DNA from: Mauremys mutica
Lineage: Eukaryota > Chordata > Testudines > Geoemydidae
DNA: 64,000 nucleotides
Assembly (NCBI RefSeq): GCF_020497125.1
Contig: NC_059082.1
Coordinates: forward strand, 27,674,965 to 27,738,964
Direction: 5' to 3'
The position numbers were made by a program, and so were the translations under genes. The notes under the pieces were generated by a model. The model saw nothing but the letters and a program-made list of their open reading frames with translations. It ran no database searches and had not been told where the DNA came from. Below, piece after piece: positions 12,686 through 23,700 of the stretch (within the stretch, counting starts at the first letter, position 1; the number at the start of each line of letters is the position of its first letter).

Positions 12686-13344
12686 CAGGGTGGGGGCAAA
12701 CCATGGCCCGTGGGCCAGCTCCGGCTCCTCAGGGCTTTGGATCTGGCCCGTGGGATTGCCCATGGGCCCCGCGCCACTCTCAGAAGCGGCCGGCACCATG
12801 TCCCTGCTGGGAGGAGGTACCTGGAGGCACAGCAAGGGCAGTGCACATGGAGCCCTCTGTCCCCTCTATCCTCCAGGGGCGGCAGCACTTTCTGGAGCAG
12901 TGCGGGGCTGGGGACAGGGCAGGCATGCAGGGAGCCTGCCCTGGCCCTGGCGCTTGCTGCTGCCACCCCGGAGCCGCTTTAGGTAAGTGGCGCTGAGCTG
13001 GAGCCTGAAACCCTCCTGCACCCCACCCCCCAATTCCCTGCCCTGAGCCCCCTGCCTGCATCCCGCACCCCTCCTGCACCCCAACGCCCTGCCCTGAACC
13101 CCCTCCCCTGCCCTGAGCCTCCTCCTGCACTCCACACCTCTCCTGCACCCCAACCCCCTTCCCTAAGCCCCCTCATGCAGCCCACACCCCTCCTCTGCCC
13201 CAGTCCCTTGCCCTGAGCCCCTTCCTGCACACCACACCCCCTCCCATCCCCCACACTCCCTCCTGCACCCCAACCCCCTGCCCCAGCCCTGTATACAATT
13301 TCCCCACCCAGATGTGGTCCTCTGCCCAAAAAGTTTGCCCTTTG
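12686..13344. mobile_element. Non-autonomous hAT-type element with 8-bp TSD
   Basis: The left end CAGGGTGGGGGCAAAC and the right end, on the other strand CAAAGGGCAAAC, form terminal inverted repeats. A perfect 8-bp direct repeat GGTTAGAG flanks the element (12678-12685 and 13345-13352). The left part reads 'ggcccgtgggccagctccgg', a phrase I know from a dispersed turtle repeat. The right half is a C-rich minisatellite, annotated separately. No transposase is present. The many overlapping frames on both strands are artefacts of GC-rich repeat sequence. Confidence 0.85.
13000..13290. repeat. C-rich minisatellite inside the hAT element
   Basis: Tandem, imperfect units of about 20-25 bp built from 'ccctgccctgagccccctcc' and 'tgcaccccacacccc'. 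Unit length varies, so the array probably evolved by slippage and unequal exchange within the element. Confidence 0.8.
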
Positions 13345-13352
13345 GGTTAGAG

Positions 13353-14991
13353 ACTCCCCTACCCCACCCTCTTCTTTTTTAAACTGAGCAAATTTGTTCT
13401 GGAATTCATCAAGATGCAATGGAATCAGACAATCCTATTTTTACAAGCAACTTTTTAGAGTATAGCTGCATTTTAAGTAGTTGACAAAACTTTTTTTTAA
13501 TAGTACATGCTGGTTTTAGTTGTTAGCAATGGATTGTTGGTTTAATACTTAAAAAATATAAACAGCAGTGGGCTGGGGTAAAGAGAAGAAACATAAGCAA
13601 ATATCTTGGAAATAAACAAATATCTTGGAAGTCAAAGCTTGTTGCCCTAGAGAGTAAGAGGGAGATTTTCAAGGGAGTTGGGTACCTAAATTTCATTTGA
13701 TCTTTTGAAAATCTGTACCTTTGCACCTTGTCCACAGCCACACAGAGCATCAGTGGCACACCTAGAAACTGAACCAAGATCTTCCGATTTCCAATCTAGT
13801 GTCTTAGCCACAGCACCAGTCTTCTTTCATGATTCATGAACAGCACTGTGGCCCTCAGCTACTATTTTCTGTTTCTCTTCCGCTCTTTTGCTATTCTGAA
13901 AAAGTGAATTATATTGTGGGGTTTGATCATTACAATTATATCTTAGTGCTTTGCTAAAGTGCTATATAAGTTTGAAGTATTTTTTTCTTTGTTATTCTTC
14001 CATGTAGAATAACAGGTTCATATGTCCTATTATAATGACACAGTAAAGGTAAGGAACTCCTAGAAGCATTGCTGGTGCAATGCTGGGTGTGGAAAAACAG
14101 CACGATAAATCACTAAAGGATGAGCTATTATAGCTTGCTAGTGATTGCTTAGGTGGGAGTTAAAGCGGTCATGTTGCTTATCAAAAGCTTGGGCACTGCA
14201 TCCAGGCTCAGACAGATCCCAAGGTCCAAGCTGAGTGCTGTTATTGTTGCATGAGTAACTACTTCTTTTACCAAAACCCTCATTGCACTTACAATATTGA
14301 ACTTGTTACCTTGTACAGCACTTTGGGATATACCTAGAGAATGAAAGACGACATAGGCCACAAAATTCTATCTTATGTAATAGCAGCAAATGAGCGGCCC
14401 TCCTTTGTGAGGGTTTTGACCACTTTCAAAACAGTTGATCATGACCTCCCTGTTTCTGTTGTTGGAAACCTATGTTTTCGTATTGTTGTAAAATTGTTTC
14501 AGCCTTATTTCATGCAGGTCACAGTTCAGTTTTATGAAAATATAATATTCTTCCAGTCTGGTGCAGATGTGCTGTGAAGTCTCACACTACCCTACTGTCT
14601 GCCGCATGCTATTCTGAATCTACAATATATACATTCAGTAAGTACTTTCATTCTGTGGCATAATTTCAGTTATTGTTATGCTGAATATACGCAGGTTTAT
14701 CTTCCCGTCTCAACTAACTCCAGGAAAGCAATTTCAAGCGTGATTCGGTGTCTAGGTGATAGTCAGTTGTCTGACACTTTCCTGTCATTAATTCTGAGAA
14801 AACCAAGATCATCTTATGTTCTTATTTTCCCAAGGAAGTGTAGCTGCTTTCTCAATGGCAGTTTATCTTTTGCAGTACCTTTGTTATAATCCATGGCCAG
14901 TCAAATCATGGTCTATGCCAGGGGCAACAAGAAGCCAATCATTAGCATAGGATTAAATAGTAACTCAGATGACACCCCAGTTACAGTGTTC
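13353..14991. other. Unassigned AT-rich non-coding DNA
   Basis: No gene recognised. It includes a short direct duplication CAAATATCTTGGAA at 13598-13611 and 13617-13630, and 'gattttcaagggagttgggtacc' followed by 'gatcttttgaaaatctg' at 13672-13715, a likely half of a palindromic MITE. Confidence 0.45.
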
Positions 14992-14993
14992 TA

Positions 14994-15277
14994 CAGTAGA
15001 ACCTCAGAGTTACAAACACCAGAGTTATGAACTGACCAGTCAACCACATACCTCATTTGGAAGTGGAAGTACACAATCAGGCAGCAGCAGAGACGAAAAA
15101 ACCAAAACAGTACAGTACTGTTAAACAAACTACTAAAAAAAAATAAAAATAAAGGCAAAGCAGCATTTTTCTTCTTCACAGCGACGTTTCAAAGCTGTAT
15201 TAAGTCAATGTTGAGTTGTGAACTTTTGAAAGAACAACCTCCATTCCCAAGGTGTTTATAACTCTGAGGTTCTACAG
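14994..15277. mobile_element. Tigger-like (Tc1/mariner) MITE
   Basis: Ends are CAGTAGAACCTCAGAGTTAC on the left and, on the other strand, CTGTAGAACCTCAGAGTTAT on the right. TA dinucleotides flank both ends (14992-14993 and 15278-15279), as expected for Tc1/mariner insertion. TIRs of the CAGTNGAACCTC form are typical of the Tigger branch. The interior contains 'gcagcagcagagac', shared in inverse orientation with the copy at 47573-47980. No transposase is encoded. Confidence 0.75.
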
Positions 15278-15279
15278 TA

Positions 15280-16139
15280 ATTTATGAATAACTGACTCCC
15301 CAGTTACTATTCCACCCATTTCTATAGGGTAGACTATAGTTGCTATTTCACCCCATACTTTAGGGAACAACACCACATATTTTAATTCTTTATAATAAAG
15401 CACTCAAAGCCTTGAATTTATTGTAGAGTCATGCCTAGCATAAATAGAAGACAAGGCCCCAGAGTAGGAAACACTGGGGTTTATTATACAGATTTTTTTA
15501 AAAACTTGAACTTGTTTCCTATTCTTGGTATTCCTGAGTTAATTTAAAAAGACTGTGACCATCCCCCCGGAGTGGGTGTTCATAGATGAAAAAGCACGAG
15601 AAACCTTTCCCATTTCACATCCCACTCAAGGCCAGTCACAGAGGCAGTTCTTGCATTTTCCTGAGCAAAGGCGGGAGTGGGATTTGCTGCATAGACAGTC
15701 ATTGGGATTTCCTGAAGGTCAAATTCATTTTGGCCAAAAGGAGTTTATTGGTGAAACCATGGCACAGTTAGATGACTATTAGCATTCTGAATACAATTCC
15801 CCATCTCCTATTGCCTGATGCTTCTCTTCCCAAAACACAACCTTATACTGTAGCAAAACAATTCATTGGATACATTTCAGACTAGTCATAATATTAAGAA
15901 AACCAATACACCTACAGAACAGAACCAGTGAGAAGTATGTATTTTGTGTCAAATGATATTTCACGAGAGCATTAGTGAATTTTAGAAGAGTAGTTGCTTG
16001 TTTTCAAGACTTCAGAGTTCAAAATAACAAAAATAGCAGAATAATCAAGATGTGCCAATGCTTTCCTGAGTATCACCCTTGTCCTTCCGATTCCCTCCCC
16101 TCCAGTACACTAGGACCCTCACTTGTTGAGACGTGATAA
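15280..16139. other. Unassigned AT-rich non-coding DNA
   Basis: No gene recognised. Two overlapping frames near 15555-15782 lack domains. Confidence 0.45.
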
Positions 16140-16243
16140 ATTTAGATTGTAGGCACTGTGGGGCAGGAACCATGTCTGTCTGTTTTTTAGAGGCACCAAC
16201 CACAATGTGAGGTGATTGAAAAATATATAAAAATAATTTACAG
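16140..16243 (+). mobile_element. SINE/LINE 3' tail fragment
   Basis: Contains attgtaggcactgtggggca, ggaaccatgtctgtctg, 'gaggcaccaaccacaatg' and an AT-rich AAAAATATATAAAAATAA tail. It is a diverged member of the same tail family as 31681-31796. Confidence 0.4.
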
Positions 16244-17945
16244 TACATATAGTGAGCCTGCTACTCTCAGAATGCTAAATTAAATTACGGGATTGAACCT
16301 ATTGCCTACACGAGAATAAGATAGAACAACATTTATTACCGATGTAGCTTTTTAAAACACATTTAGTGTCTGCCCTTGTTCCGACTCAATTCAATGGCAA
16401 AATGCCCCTGGACTTTAGTAAGAGGAGAATCAATTTGCACATTGCATTATGGAATAGTAATGGTGAAGCATCTATATTACCACTGTTTGAATGTCTAGGA
16501 GACAATATTCTCTCCTGAGAACTCCTGCGTTTTCTTTTGACAGGCCCAGACTAATCATTAATGAGAAATTATTATTATGATAAGGCTGAGCCTAAAAATC
16601 CAGCATGCACATAAGATAGATTTGGATTTAGATCGAAGAGCTTGTAGTAAATTGTGTTGCGCGTGAGGTAACTCGGAACTTTTATTTTTACTTTATTTTG
16701 TGGCACTTAATGAAATGGTAGAGCTGCAGTTGTCCTAATTAGGGCTGTTTTGCCTCACTGGCAAACCACCAACACAAAACAGAAGCATAACTCAAACCTT
16801 TTGGTTCACATGGTGTTATGAAGTGGATTTTTGCCAGTTCCAGTCTGCTGCCACCGACACAGCCCTTGTCTGAGAACACACAAACTCCCAGTTTTAGGCA
16901 GGGTTCTTGCTTCATCCCGCCATCAGGGAGAGAAGAAGGGATGGAAGAACACTCTGCCCCTATAGGAAAAGAAATACACCATGCTGGACTCCTCCACTAT
17001 TTCTTCTGGGAGGAGACAACTGGGGATCTTCACCTCCCTCCCCTCACATGAGGTCTAAGGAAAGGAACAAAATTCTCAAGCTACTTCCTTACAGGCTGGG
17101 ATTCACAAAATGCAAACTTGTTTCATGGAATTTAAGCACCCCTTTGGTAATAACTTTACAGAACCATGGAGTTTGTGAAGTTCACACTGTGTTAATCCCA
17201 GCTTCTTTTAAAAGTCATCATAAAACTAAGTCATATAGTATGTTGAACATTGGTTTAGATATTTTAGTCCCACATTCTTCACCCTTTTTAAGGACTAGCC
17301 AAGAGACCATGAATAGGGAGAACACACTCAGAGATCCTTAAATTCCAACAGGAAACTTACAGACCAGTGCTCAGCTTTTGCTATATTTTTTTCCCAATAG
17401 GAGATTGGAGATGGGTAGAGGTTTTGATCCATTAGTGGTTCATGGCCCAGCAAAGCTCTAAGGTACTGTATATAATACTTATTCCTCTAGAGCTCAGTGC
17501 ATAATGCACAAACATTTATGGATTTACAAAGCCTGTTATGCTCACAGAATATCCAAAGCAGATTGCAATTTCATCATGTTCCTCCAATATCATTTTTTCA
17601 CTGGAAGAGCTGATCGCAAAATGTCTGCTGTGAGCATTCAATACTAAACATTTAAAATTCAAGTTGTGCTGTGCTATGGAGTACAGATTGGTCAGATAAA
17701 TAACATAGAATAGATTTGGTTCCAGCTGGATGAGAATGCAAGCTCTTCCAGCACAAATACTCATGTGTCTAAATTTAAATCATGCACATTTGACCTTGAA
17801 CTCTGCTTACTGCAAACATTTGAATCAGTAAAAATTACTTGCTTGGATGTTTGCAGAAAGTAAACACAAAAGAGGTGTGAGCTTGGCCAAAATAAATGCA
17901 TTTAAACACGTAACTGAATGTTCACTGAAGGGGGTTTACACTATT
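16244..17945. other. Unassigned non-coding DNA with TAAT-rich block
   Basis: No gene recognised. At 16545-16600 the sequence holds clustered TAAT/ATTA motifs (taatcattaatgagaaatta) in otherwise complex sequence, which could be an old regulatory element. This is speculative. Confidence 0.35.
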
Positions 17946-19580
17946 TTCCCATCTCTGATAACTTCATAGCTTTTAAGGCCAAAATGGATTATCTGATCAT
18001 CTAGTCTGACTGCCTTTATATCACAGGCCATTATATTTCACCCATTTACCAATCACTTGTGTTTGGCTAATGCATCTCTTCCAGAATGGCAGCCAGTCTT
18101 GATTTCAAGACATCAAGAAAGTGAATCCACCACTTCCCTTGGTAATTTGTTCCAGTGGTTAATCACCCTCACTGTTAAAAATCACTGCTTTTTTTCTAAT
18201 TTGAATTTGTATGGATTCAGCTTCAGCCATTAGCTTTTGTTATGCCCTTCTCTGTTAGATTGAAGAGCCATTTAATGCAGGTATTTTCTTCCCATGAAGG
18301 CACTTATACATTGTAATCAAGCTACAATCTCTCTCAAAAATTTTTTTTTTGAGAAATTGAATGGATTGAGCTCTTTTAATCTCTCATAAGAATGGCCGTA
18401 CCGGGTCAGACCAAAGGTCCATCTAGCCCAGTATCTGTCTACCGACAGTGGCCAATGCCAGGTGCCCCAGAGGGAGTGAACCTAACAGGCAATGATCAAG
18501 TGATCTCTCTCCTGCCATCCATCTCCATCCTCTGACGAACAAAGGCTAGGGACACCATTCTTTACCCATCCTGGCTAATAGCCATTTATGGACTTAGCCA
18601 CCATGAATTTATCCATTTCTCTCTCAGCATAAGATATTTTCTCCAGTCATGAAATCATTTTGTAGCTCTTTCAGCACCCTCTACAATTTTTAGAATATCT
18701 TTCTAAAACTCAGAACTGTATGCAGTTTTCTGGTTCTTGTTTCTCTAATGGTGTATACAGAGGTAAATTCACCTCCCTGCTCCTACTCACTACTCCCCTG
18801 TTAATACATCCAAAGATCCCATTGACACAGCAACGCACTAGGAGCTCATGTTGATTTTTTTGTCTACTGTGACCCTTAAAGACCTTTCAGTCATTGTTTT
18901 TCAGGGTTCAATCCCCCATTCTGTAGCATGGCCTTCATTATTTGCTCATAGATGTAGGATCTTGCATTTGGCTCTGGTAAAATGCTTTTTATTTTATCTG
19001 AATCACCCTGTATGACTTCTTTGTCCTCATGATTTACCACTCCATCAGTTTTTGTATCGGCCACAATTTTTATTACCAGTGATTTTATACCTACTCCCAG
19101 AACATTGATAAAAATATTGAATAGCAGCAGGCCTAGAACCGATCCCTGTGGAACCCCCTTAGAAACAATTTCTGTTCATTGATGATTCCCCACTGAGAAA
19201 TACTTTCTGAGATCTGTCAGCTAGCCAGTTCTCTATACATTTAGCATGTGCTTTAGTGATACTATATAGTGTTAATTTTTGTAATGAGAATGTTGTGGGA
19301 TAGTAAATCGTTCCTTTTATAAATGCCTACGTACACTACACTCTACAAAGTTCCCTTTATCAATCAAACCTATTTTCCATTAAAACTATTTGACTGGCAT
19401 TAATTATATTTCCATTCTTTCATTCTTTATTGAATTCCATATCAGTTTTTCCACTATTTTGCCCAGGACTGATGTCAGGTTAATCAATCTATAATTACCT
19501 GGGTCATTCTGCTTTCCCTTTCTGAATACTGGCACAACTTTAATACTCTTCATGTCATTTGGAATTTCCCCAGTATTCCA
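17946..19580 (-). pseudogene. Old, decayed CR1 LINE (ORF2 RT part and 3' end)
   Basis: The reverse strand retains many pieces of a CR1 3' half. Between about 19020 and 19170 it reads like the reverse transcriptase core: a LLFNIFIN-like string, then VADTKTDG in place of the catalytic FADDTKLGG. The low-coordinate end has the CR1 3' end phrase around 'gatcatctagtctgac'. Substitutions, stops and frameshifts are frequent, so it cannot encode a protein. It is interrupted by a younger CR1 fragment at about 18386-18618. Identification rests on motif order and on the similar text of the intact CR1 at 35295-39480. Confidence 0.8.
18386..18618 (-). mobile_element. CR1 3' fragment nested in older CR1
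   Basis: Begins 'cataagaatggccgtaccgg' and runs through gtcagaccaaaggtccatct, agcccagtatctgtc, 'cagtggccaatgccaggtgc' and 'ggctagggacaccat'. This is the 3' end of a turtle CR1 subfamily in reverse orientation; a second copy lies at 46731-46944. The older CR1 resumes immediately after with 'cagcataagatattttctcc'. A short shared tctctc at both junctions may be target duplication. Confidence 0.85.
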
Positions 19581-19857
19581 ACTTTTATTATTGCCACTAT
19601 TGTGCTGGAAAGAATAAACTAAATTCTATGGTATGAGGCTGTATTTTTGACTGTGTTGTTTTCAGAAATAATAAAGAGTGGATGAGTTATAATCCACTAG
19701 GATTATTAGATAAAAAGGCTTGTAACAGGGTATGCTGGTCACCCTTATGAGCTTCCCCTAGTGCCTTTGATTGATAAAATCGATCTGTACTTGCAGGACT
19801 CCTTACACTTACAATAGAGTATATCAAGGGAAAACTGGCAATCCCAGTGTAATGTTA

Positions 19858-20157
19858 CAGGGTAGGTCTATACTTACCTGCCGGGTCGACACGTAGCGTT
19901 TGACTTCTCGGAGTTCGAACTATCGCGTCTAATCTAGACGCGATAGTTCGAACTCCGAACGCGCTCCCATCGACTCCGGAACTCCACCACCGCAAACGGA
20001 GGTGGTGGAGTCGACGGGGGAGCCGCGGACTTCGATCCCGCGGCGTCTGGACGGGTAAGTAACTCGAACTAAGGTAGTTCGACTTCAGCTACGCTATTCG
20101 CGTAGCTGAAGTTGAACTACCTTAGTTCGACCCCCCCACCCTAGTGTAGACCAGGCC
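19858..20157. mobile_element. Harbinger-like MITE composed of three hairpins
   Basis: A 300-bp element flanked by TTA on both sides (19855-19857 and 20158-20160), the three-base target preferred by PIF/Harbinger. Its ends, CAGGGTAGGTCTATACT and on the other strand GGCCTGGTCTACACTAG, are related to the ends of the Harbinger elements at 26229 and 41306. The interior is three long inverted repeats: 19909-19931 with 19935-19957 (23 bp, perfect), 19981-19991 with 20001-20011, and 20064-20094 with 20100-20130 (31 bp, one mismatch). It is CpG-rich and little decayed, so relatively young. No coding capacity. Confidence 0.85.
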
Positions 20158-20308
20158 TTAGTTATCTAAGGCAACTGGCCAGTTCTGGGGTTGACCCAAT
20201 GTATGTAGATTTCAGATGAAGAGTCTATAAATAAAGAGGCAGATTCTATCCTTTGGCAGATCCAAGCAAAAGCAGGACATCGGGGCAAATTATATTTCAC
20301 TCTTATTA

Positions 20309-20786
20309 TTAGGGCCCTACCAAATTCACGGTCCATTTTGGTCAATTTCACGGTCATAGGATTTTTAAAAATCATAAATTTCATGATTTCAGCTATTTAA
20401 ATCTGAAAGGTCATGGTTTTGTAACTGTAGGGGTCCTGACCCAAAAGGAGGTTGGTTGTGGGGTGTGGCAAGGTTATTGTAGGGGAGTGGCAATATTGCC
20501 ACCCTTACTTATGTGCTGCTGCTTTCAGAGCTGGGTCCTCGGCCAGCAGCCGTCTCTCTCCGGCCGCCCAGCTCTGAAGGCAGTGCAGAAGTAAAGGTAG
20601 CAATACTGTGATCCCCCTACAATGACCTTGCAACCCCACCCCCAGCCATCTTTTGGGTTGGGACCCCCAGTTTGAGAAACACTGGTCTCCCCCATGAAAT
20701 CTGTATAGTATAGGGTAAAAATACACAAAAGACCAGATTTCATGGTCCATGATACGTTTTTCACTGCTGTGAATTTGTTGGGGCCT
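20309..20786. mobile_element. Non-autonomous hAT-type element
   Basis: The left end AGGGCCCTACCAAATTCACG and the right end on the other strand, AGGCCCCAACAAATTCACAG, are inverted repeats. Candidate 8-bp direct repeats TCTTATTA lie at 20301-20308 and 20787-20794. The internal sequence includes a large palindrome around 'agctgggtcctcggccagca' and 'ccctacaatgaccttgc'. I recognise the family as a dispersed turtle repeat. Exact ends are uncertain by about two bases. The frames on the reverse strand over it are not genes. Confidence 0.75.
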
Positions 20787-20794
20787 TCTTATTA

Positions 20795-23700
20795 CTCTCC
20801 TTTGTGTGCTGTAGCCTAACTCTTTGCTGGAGCACAGGCTATTCCAAAAGCAGCTCACAGATTTGAAACCATAGCTATACTATTCAAACTCTGTATTTCA
20901 CATTGCAGTATTAGCTCCCTAGTCACCTTGGAACACAGATTGTACCACACAGCTGCTTAGGGTGCAAGTATATATATTTAGCACATGCAAACACCCATGT
21001 ATCAGCATGTCTTTCATACAGAGACTTTTCTTGTATGTATTCATTATTCACTAATGACCTGAGCACTCGCCGCTCCCTTGGAAACCAGCAAGAGGAGGTG
21101 GGTCAGAACTTTTGAAAATCAAGTCTTTCAGTTCTTCAACCATAACATCTACTAGCTTTCATTTCAACACACGTGTACAATGGTTGCCAGACAGCATTTA
21201 CTAACAGCTATCTCCCAGTGCTATCTGAGATGCCCCGATATGTAGGTTAAGAAATAACAGTTGTATCACAGACATCAAAGTCTCAGAACTGTTGACTTTT
21301 TAAATGGAGGCCACTGTACATATTTTTCCTCCAGTGGGTTTTGTTAACGATAAGAAGTAATGTGGCTGGCAGGGGCAGCCTGGTCACCAACTCGCATTCC
21401 TAAGCTCCAGATATCACTCCACACTGGGTCCCACCTGACCCTCGTTTTCCAGTCCTACCTATGCTGTTCTGCAGAGACCCACTGTGTGCTGTAAAATGTA
21501 TTGTCTGTATCATCATAGTGTTTGGAAAGAACCTATCACTGCCTGGAGCTCCCACTACATCTGTGCAGTTCCATGCTGCCCTCAATGTGGGCCAGGGCCT
21601 AAATGGCACAATCCTAAAGTGCCTTCAGGCTGCAGAATTCATACCATATTTTGTCTTTTGATTTCCCCTGGCCTGTAGTTACGGATAATGCTATTAGCAT
21701 GGTTATTTGTTCTCTTGCTAAAGATGGACAATGTCTAGTTTAATTGTCTTTCCTAGTCAATCAGAAAGTTTTTATAGTGCATTCCACCCATAGCCCACTC
21801 TAGCTTTTCTAGATTTGGAAATCCTAGTGTTAGCCAAACAGTTAGCTCAGATCAGTAATTCAGGCTCTTGTTTAGAGTGGTCCACTGGGATTTAGGGAAC
21901 AGGACTCTCCTCTATAGACTACAGAATCACACTTCAGCTGCTGTTGCAATCTCAAGGATCTGTGGGAGGATCCAGCAGCTTCTCTCCTGACTTGTTCCCT
22001 GTGGTTGTATGGTGGAGCTATGCTACATGGTGTACAGAAGATATAGCCCCCCTTGCATGGCTTCCTAAAATCCAGCCCATTCCCCAGCCCCACTCTACAG
22101 CAGAACTGCACCAGATCTGCCACATCCAGAACTCTCAGAGAATCTGCCTAAAGGAGTGCAGTATTTGACCCCATGCCCCACATTCGTGGGCTTCCTTGGT
22201 CAGAGGTTCACATCCAGTTCCGAAGATAACATGTATGCAACAACAGGCAAGGACCCTAGCAGAGACACTGCCAGACCTGCTGGGTGATGTGACTGGAAAA
22301 GCCTACTGAAGGCTCAGGAGACCCAATGCAAGCAATATTGAATGATGGGAAACCAGTAGACCTCTTACAGGTTGGAGAGAGAGAATGAATTATTTGGAGC
22401 TGGAGAAGCTTTTTTTTTTTTATAAACCATACACTTTTCTAATTTCTTTATGCAGGTTCAGATTTGGTTCAGATCACTCCTTGTTTTTACAGAACTAGTT
22501 CACCCACCCATCATTTAACAGAGAAGACTGCCCCCCAAAATATTACTGAAAAATTTCAACAGCAAAGGTTTGCTGAGCAGATTACCCACTATCGCTCTGG
22601 AAAGCAAACATCTAATCTGAATTTCTGGCAGATGGGTTTAGTTCGTGAACAGCAGATAATTTTTAATTAACTGCCAACACTGCATGAACCTGAATCCTTC
22701 ATCACTTATGCATCTCTAAACAGGGTTGCCTTGCTGCCTCTGAGAACAAGGAGTGTGATCAGAAATCTGATACCTGCTCCCTGAACAGCAGAAAGCAAAC
22801 TATTTAATATTCTGCTGCTCCGCCAGTCTGATTCAATCCTCATAATGTTTTGTAGAAAAGAAAAATCATAAATTGCAGGCATATTTGCTCCCTTTATTAT
22901 TTACGTCAAAAAATTTAATGTTTAAAAAACAACTCTCACATTTAATTCTTTGTCATCATGTGCTAATTACCATAGCAGGGGGCTGTGGGCCTAATTCGAT
23001 CAGACGACTCCTGCTAATTGCCTTTCTAACACACGCTCCGCTTGTAAGTGATATTTAAGTCAGGTGTAAAGCTCACACTTGTATATACTTGTACTGCTGG
23101 TGGGGAAAGGTGGTGTTTTTATTTCACCAATAATGTCTCTGCCCCTTTAGACTGTGGGTTAAACTTTATCACTTAGACTATCCTAGATCAACAGGCCTCT
23201 CCTATCCTAGATTGAAGGGAGAAATCTTTGTAGCACTATCCCCAACTTATGAATCTAAAAAGAGTCCAGGATTTTATGGGGATGAGCAAGTCTGTAGGTG
23301 GGGGTGGATTGTTCCCAAACCAATCCCGGGATCTGGAAACAGTAATACACACTCCCACTCTGTTATACCAGTTTTGTGCCTCTCTCTACTAAAGGACTCC
23401 TTGGGGTAGCCTTGGCCAGGGGAGGCCCTGGTTACACAACCTCAATAGCGCTTCTCTCTGAGTAAGCCTAGGAGGGGAGGCCTCAGAGCCAGTGTAGAAG
23501 GACCGGGACTGTGTGGATGGCACTGTTGCTCAAGTGGATCCATTGAGAGGGAATGATCTAGGCCAGACATATTTTAAATCTGACAGGCACTGGCCACAAA
23601 TACTTACACAGACACTTAAACCTGGGTTCAGTCCTGTTTTCCCTCGCCCTGGCAATCCCTGCAAGCTGGTTTCTGTTCTAAATTTCTTTTTGAGAACCAT

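Noticed and set aside
12598..13419. Cluster of overlapping GC-rich frames on both strands
   Set aside because: All derive from the hAT element and its minisatellite.
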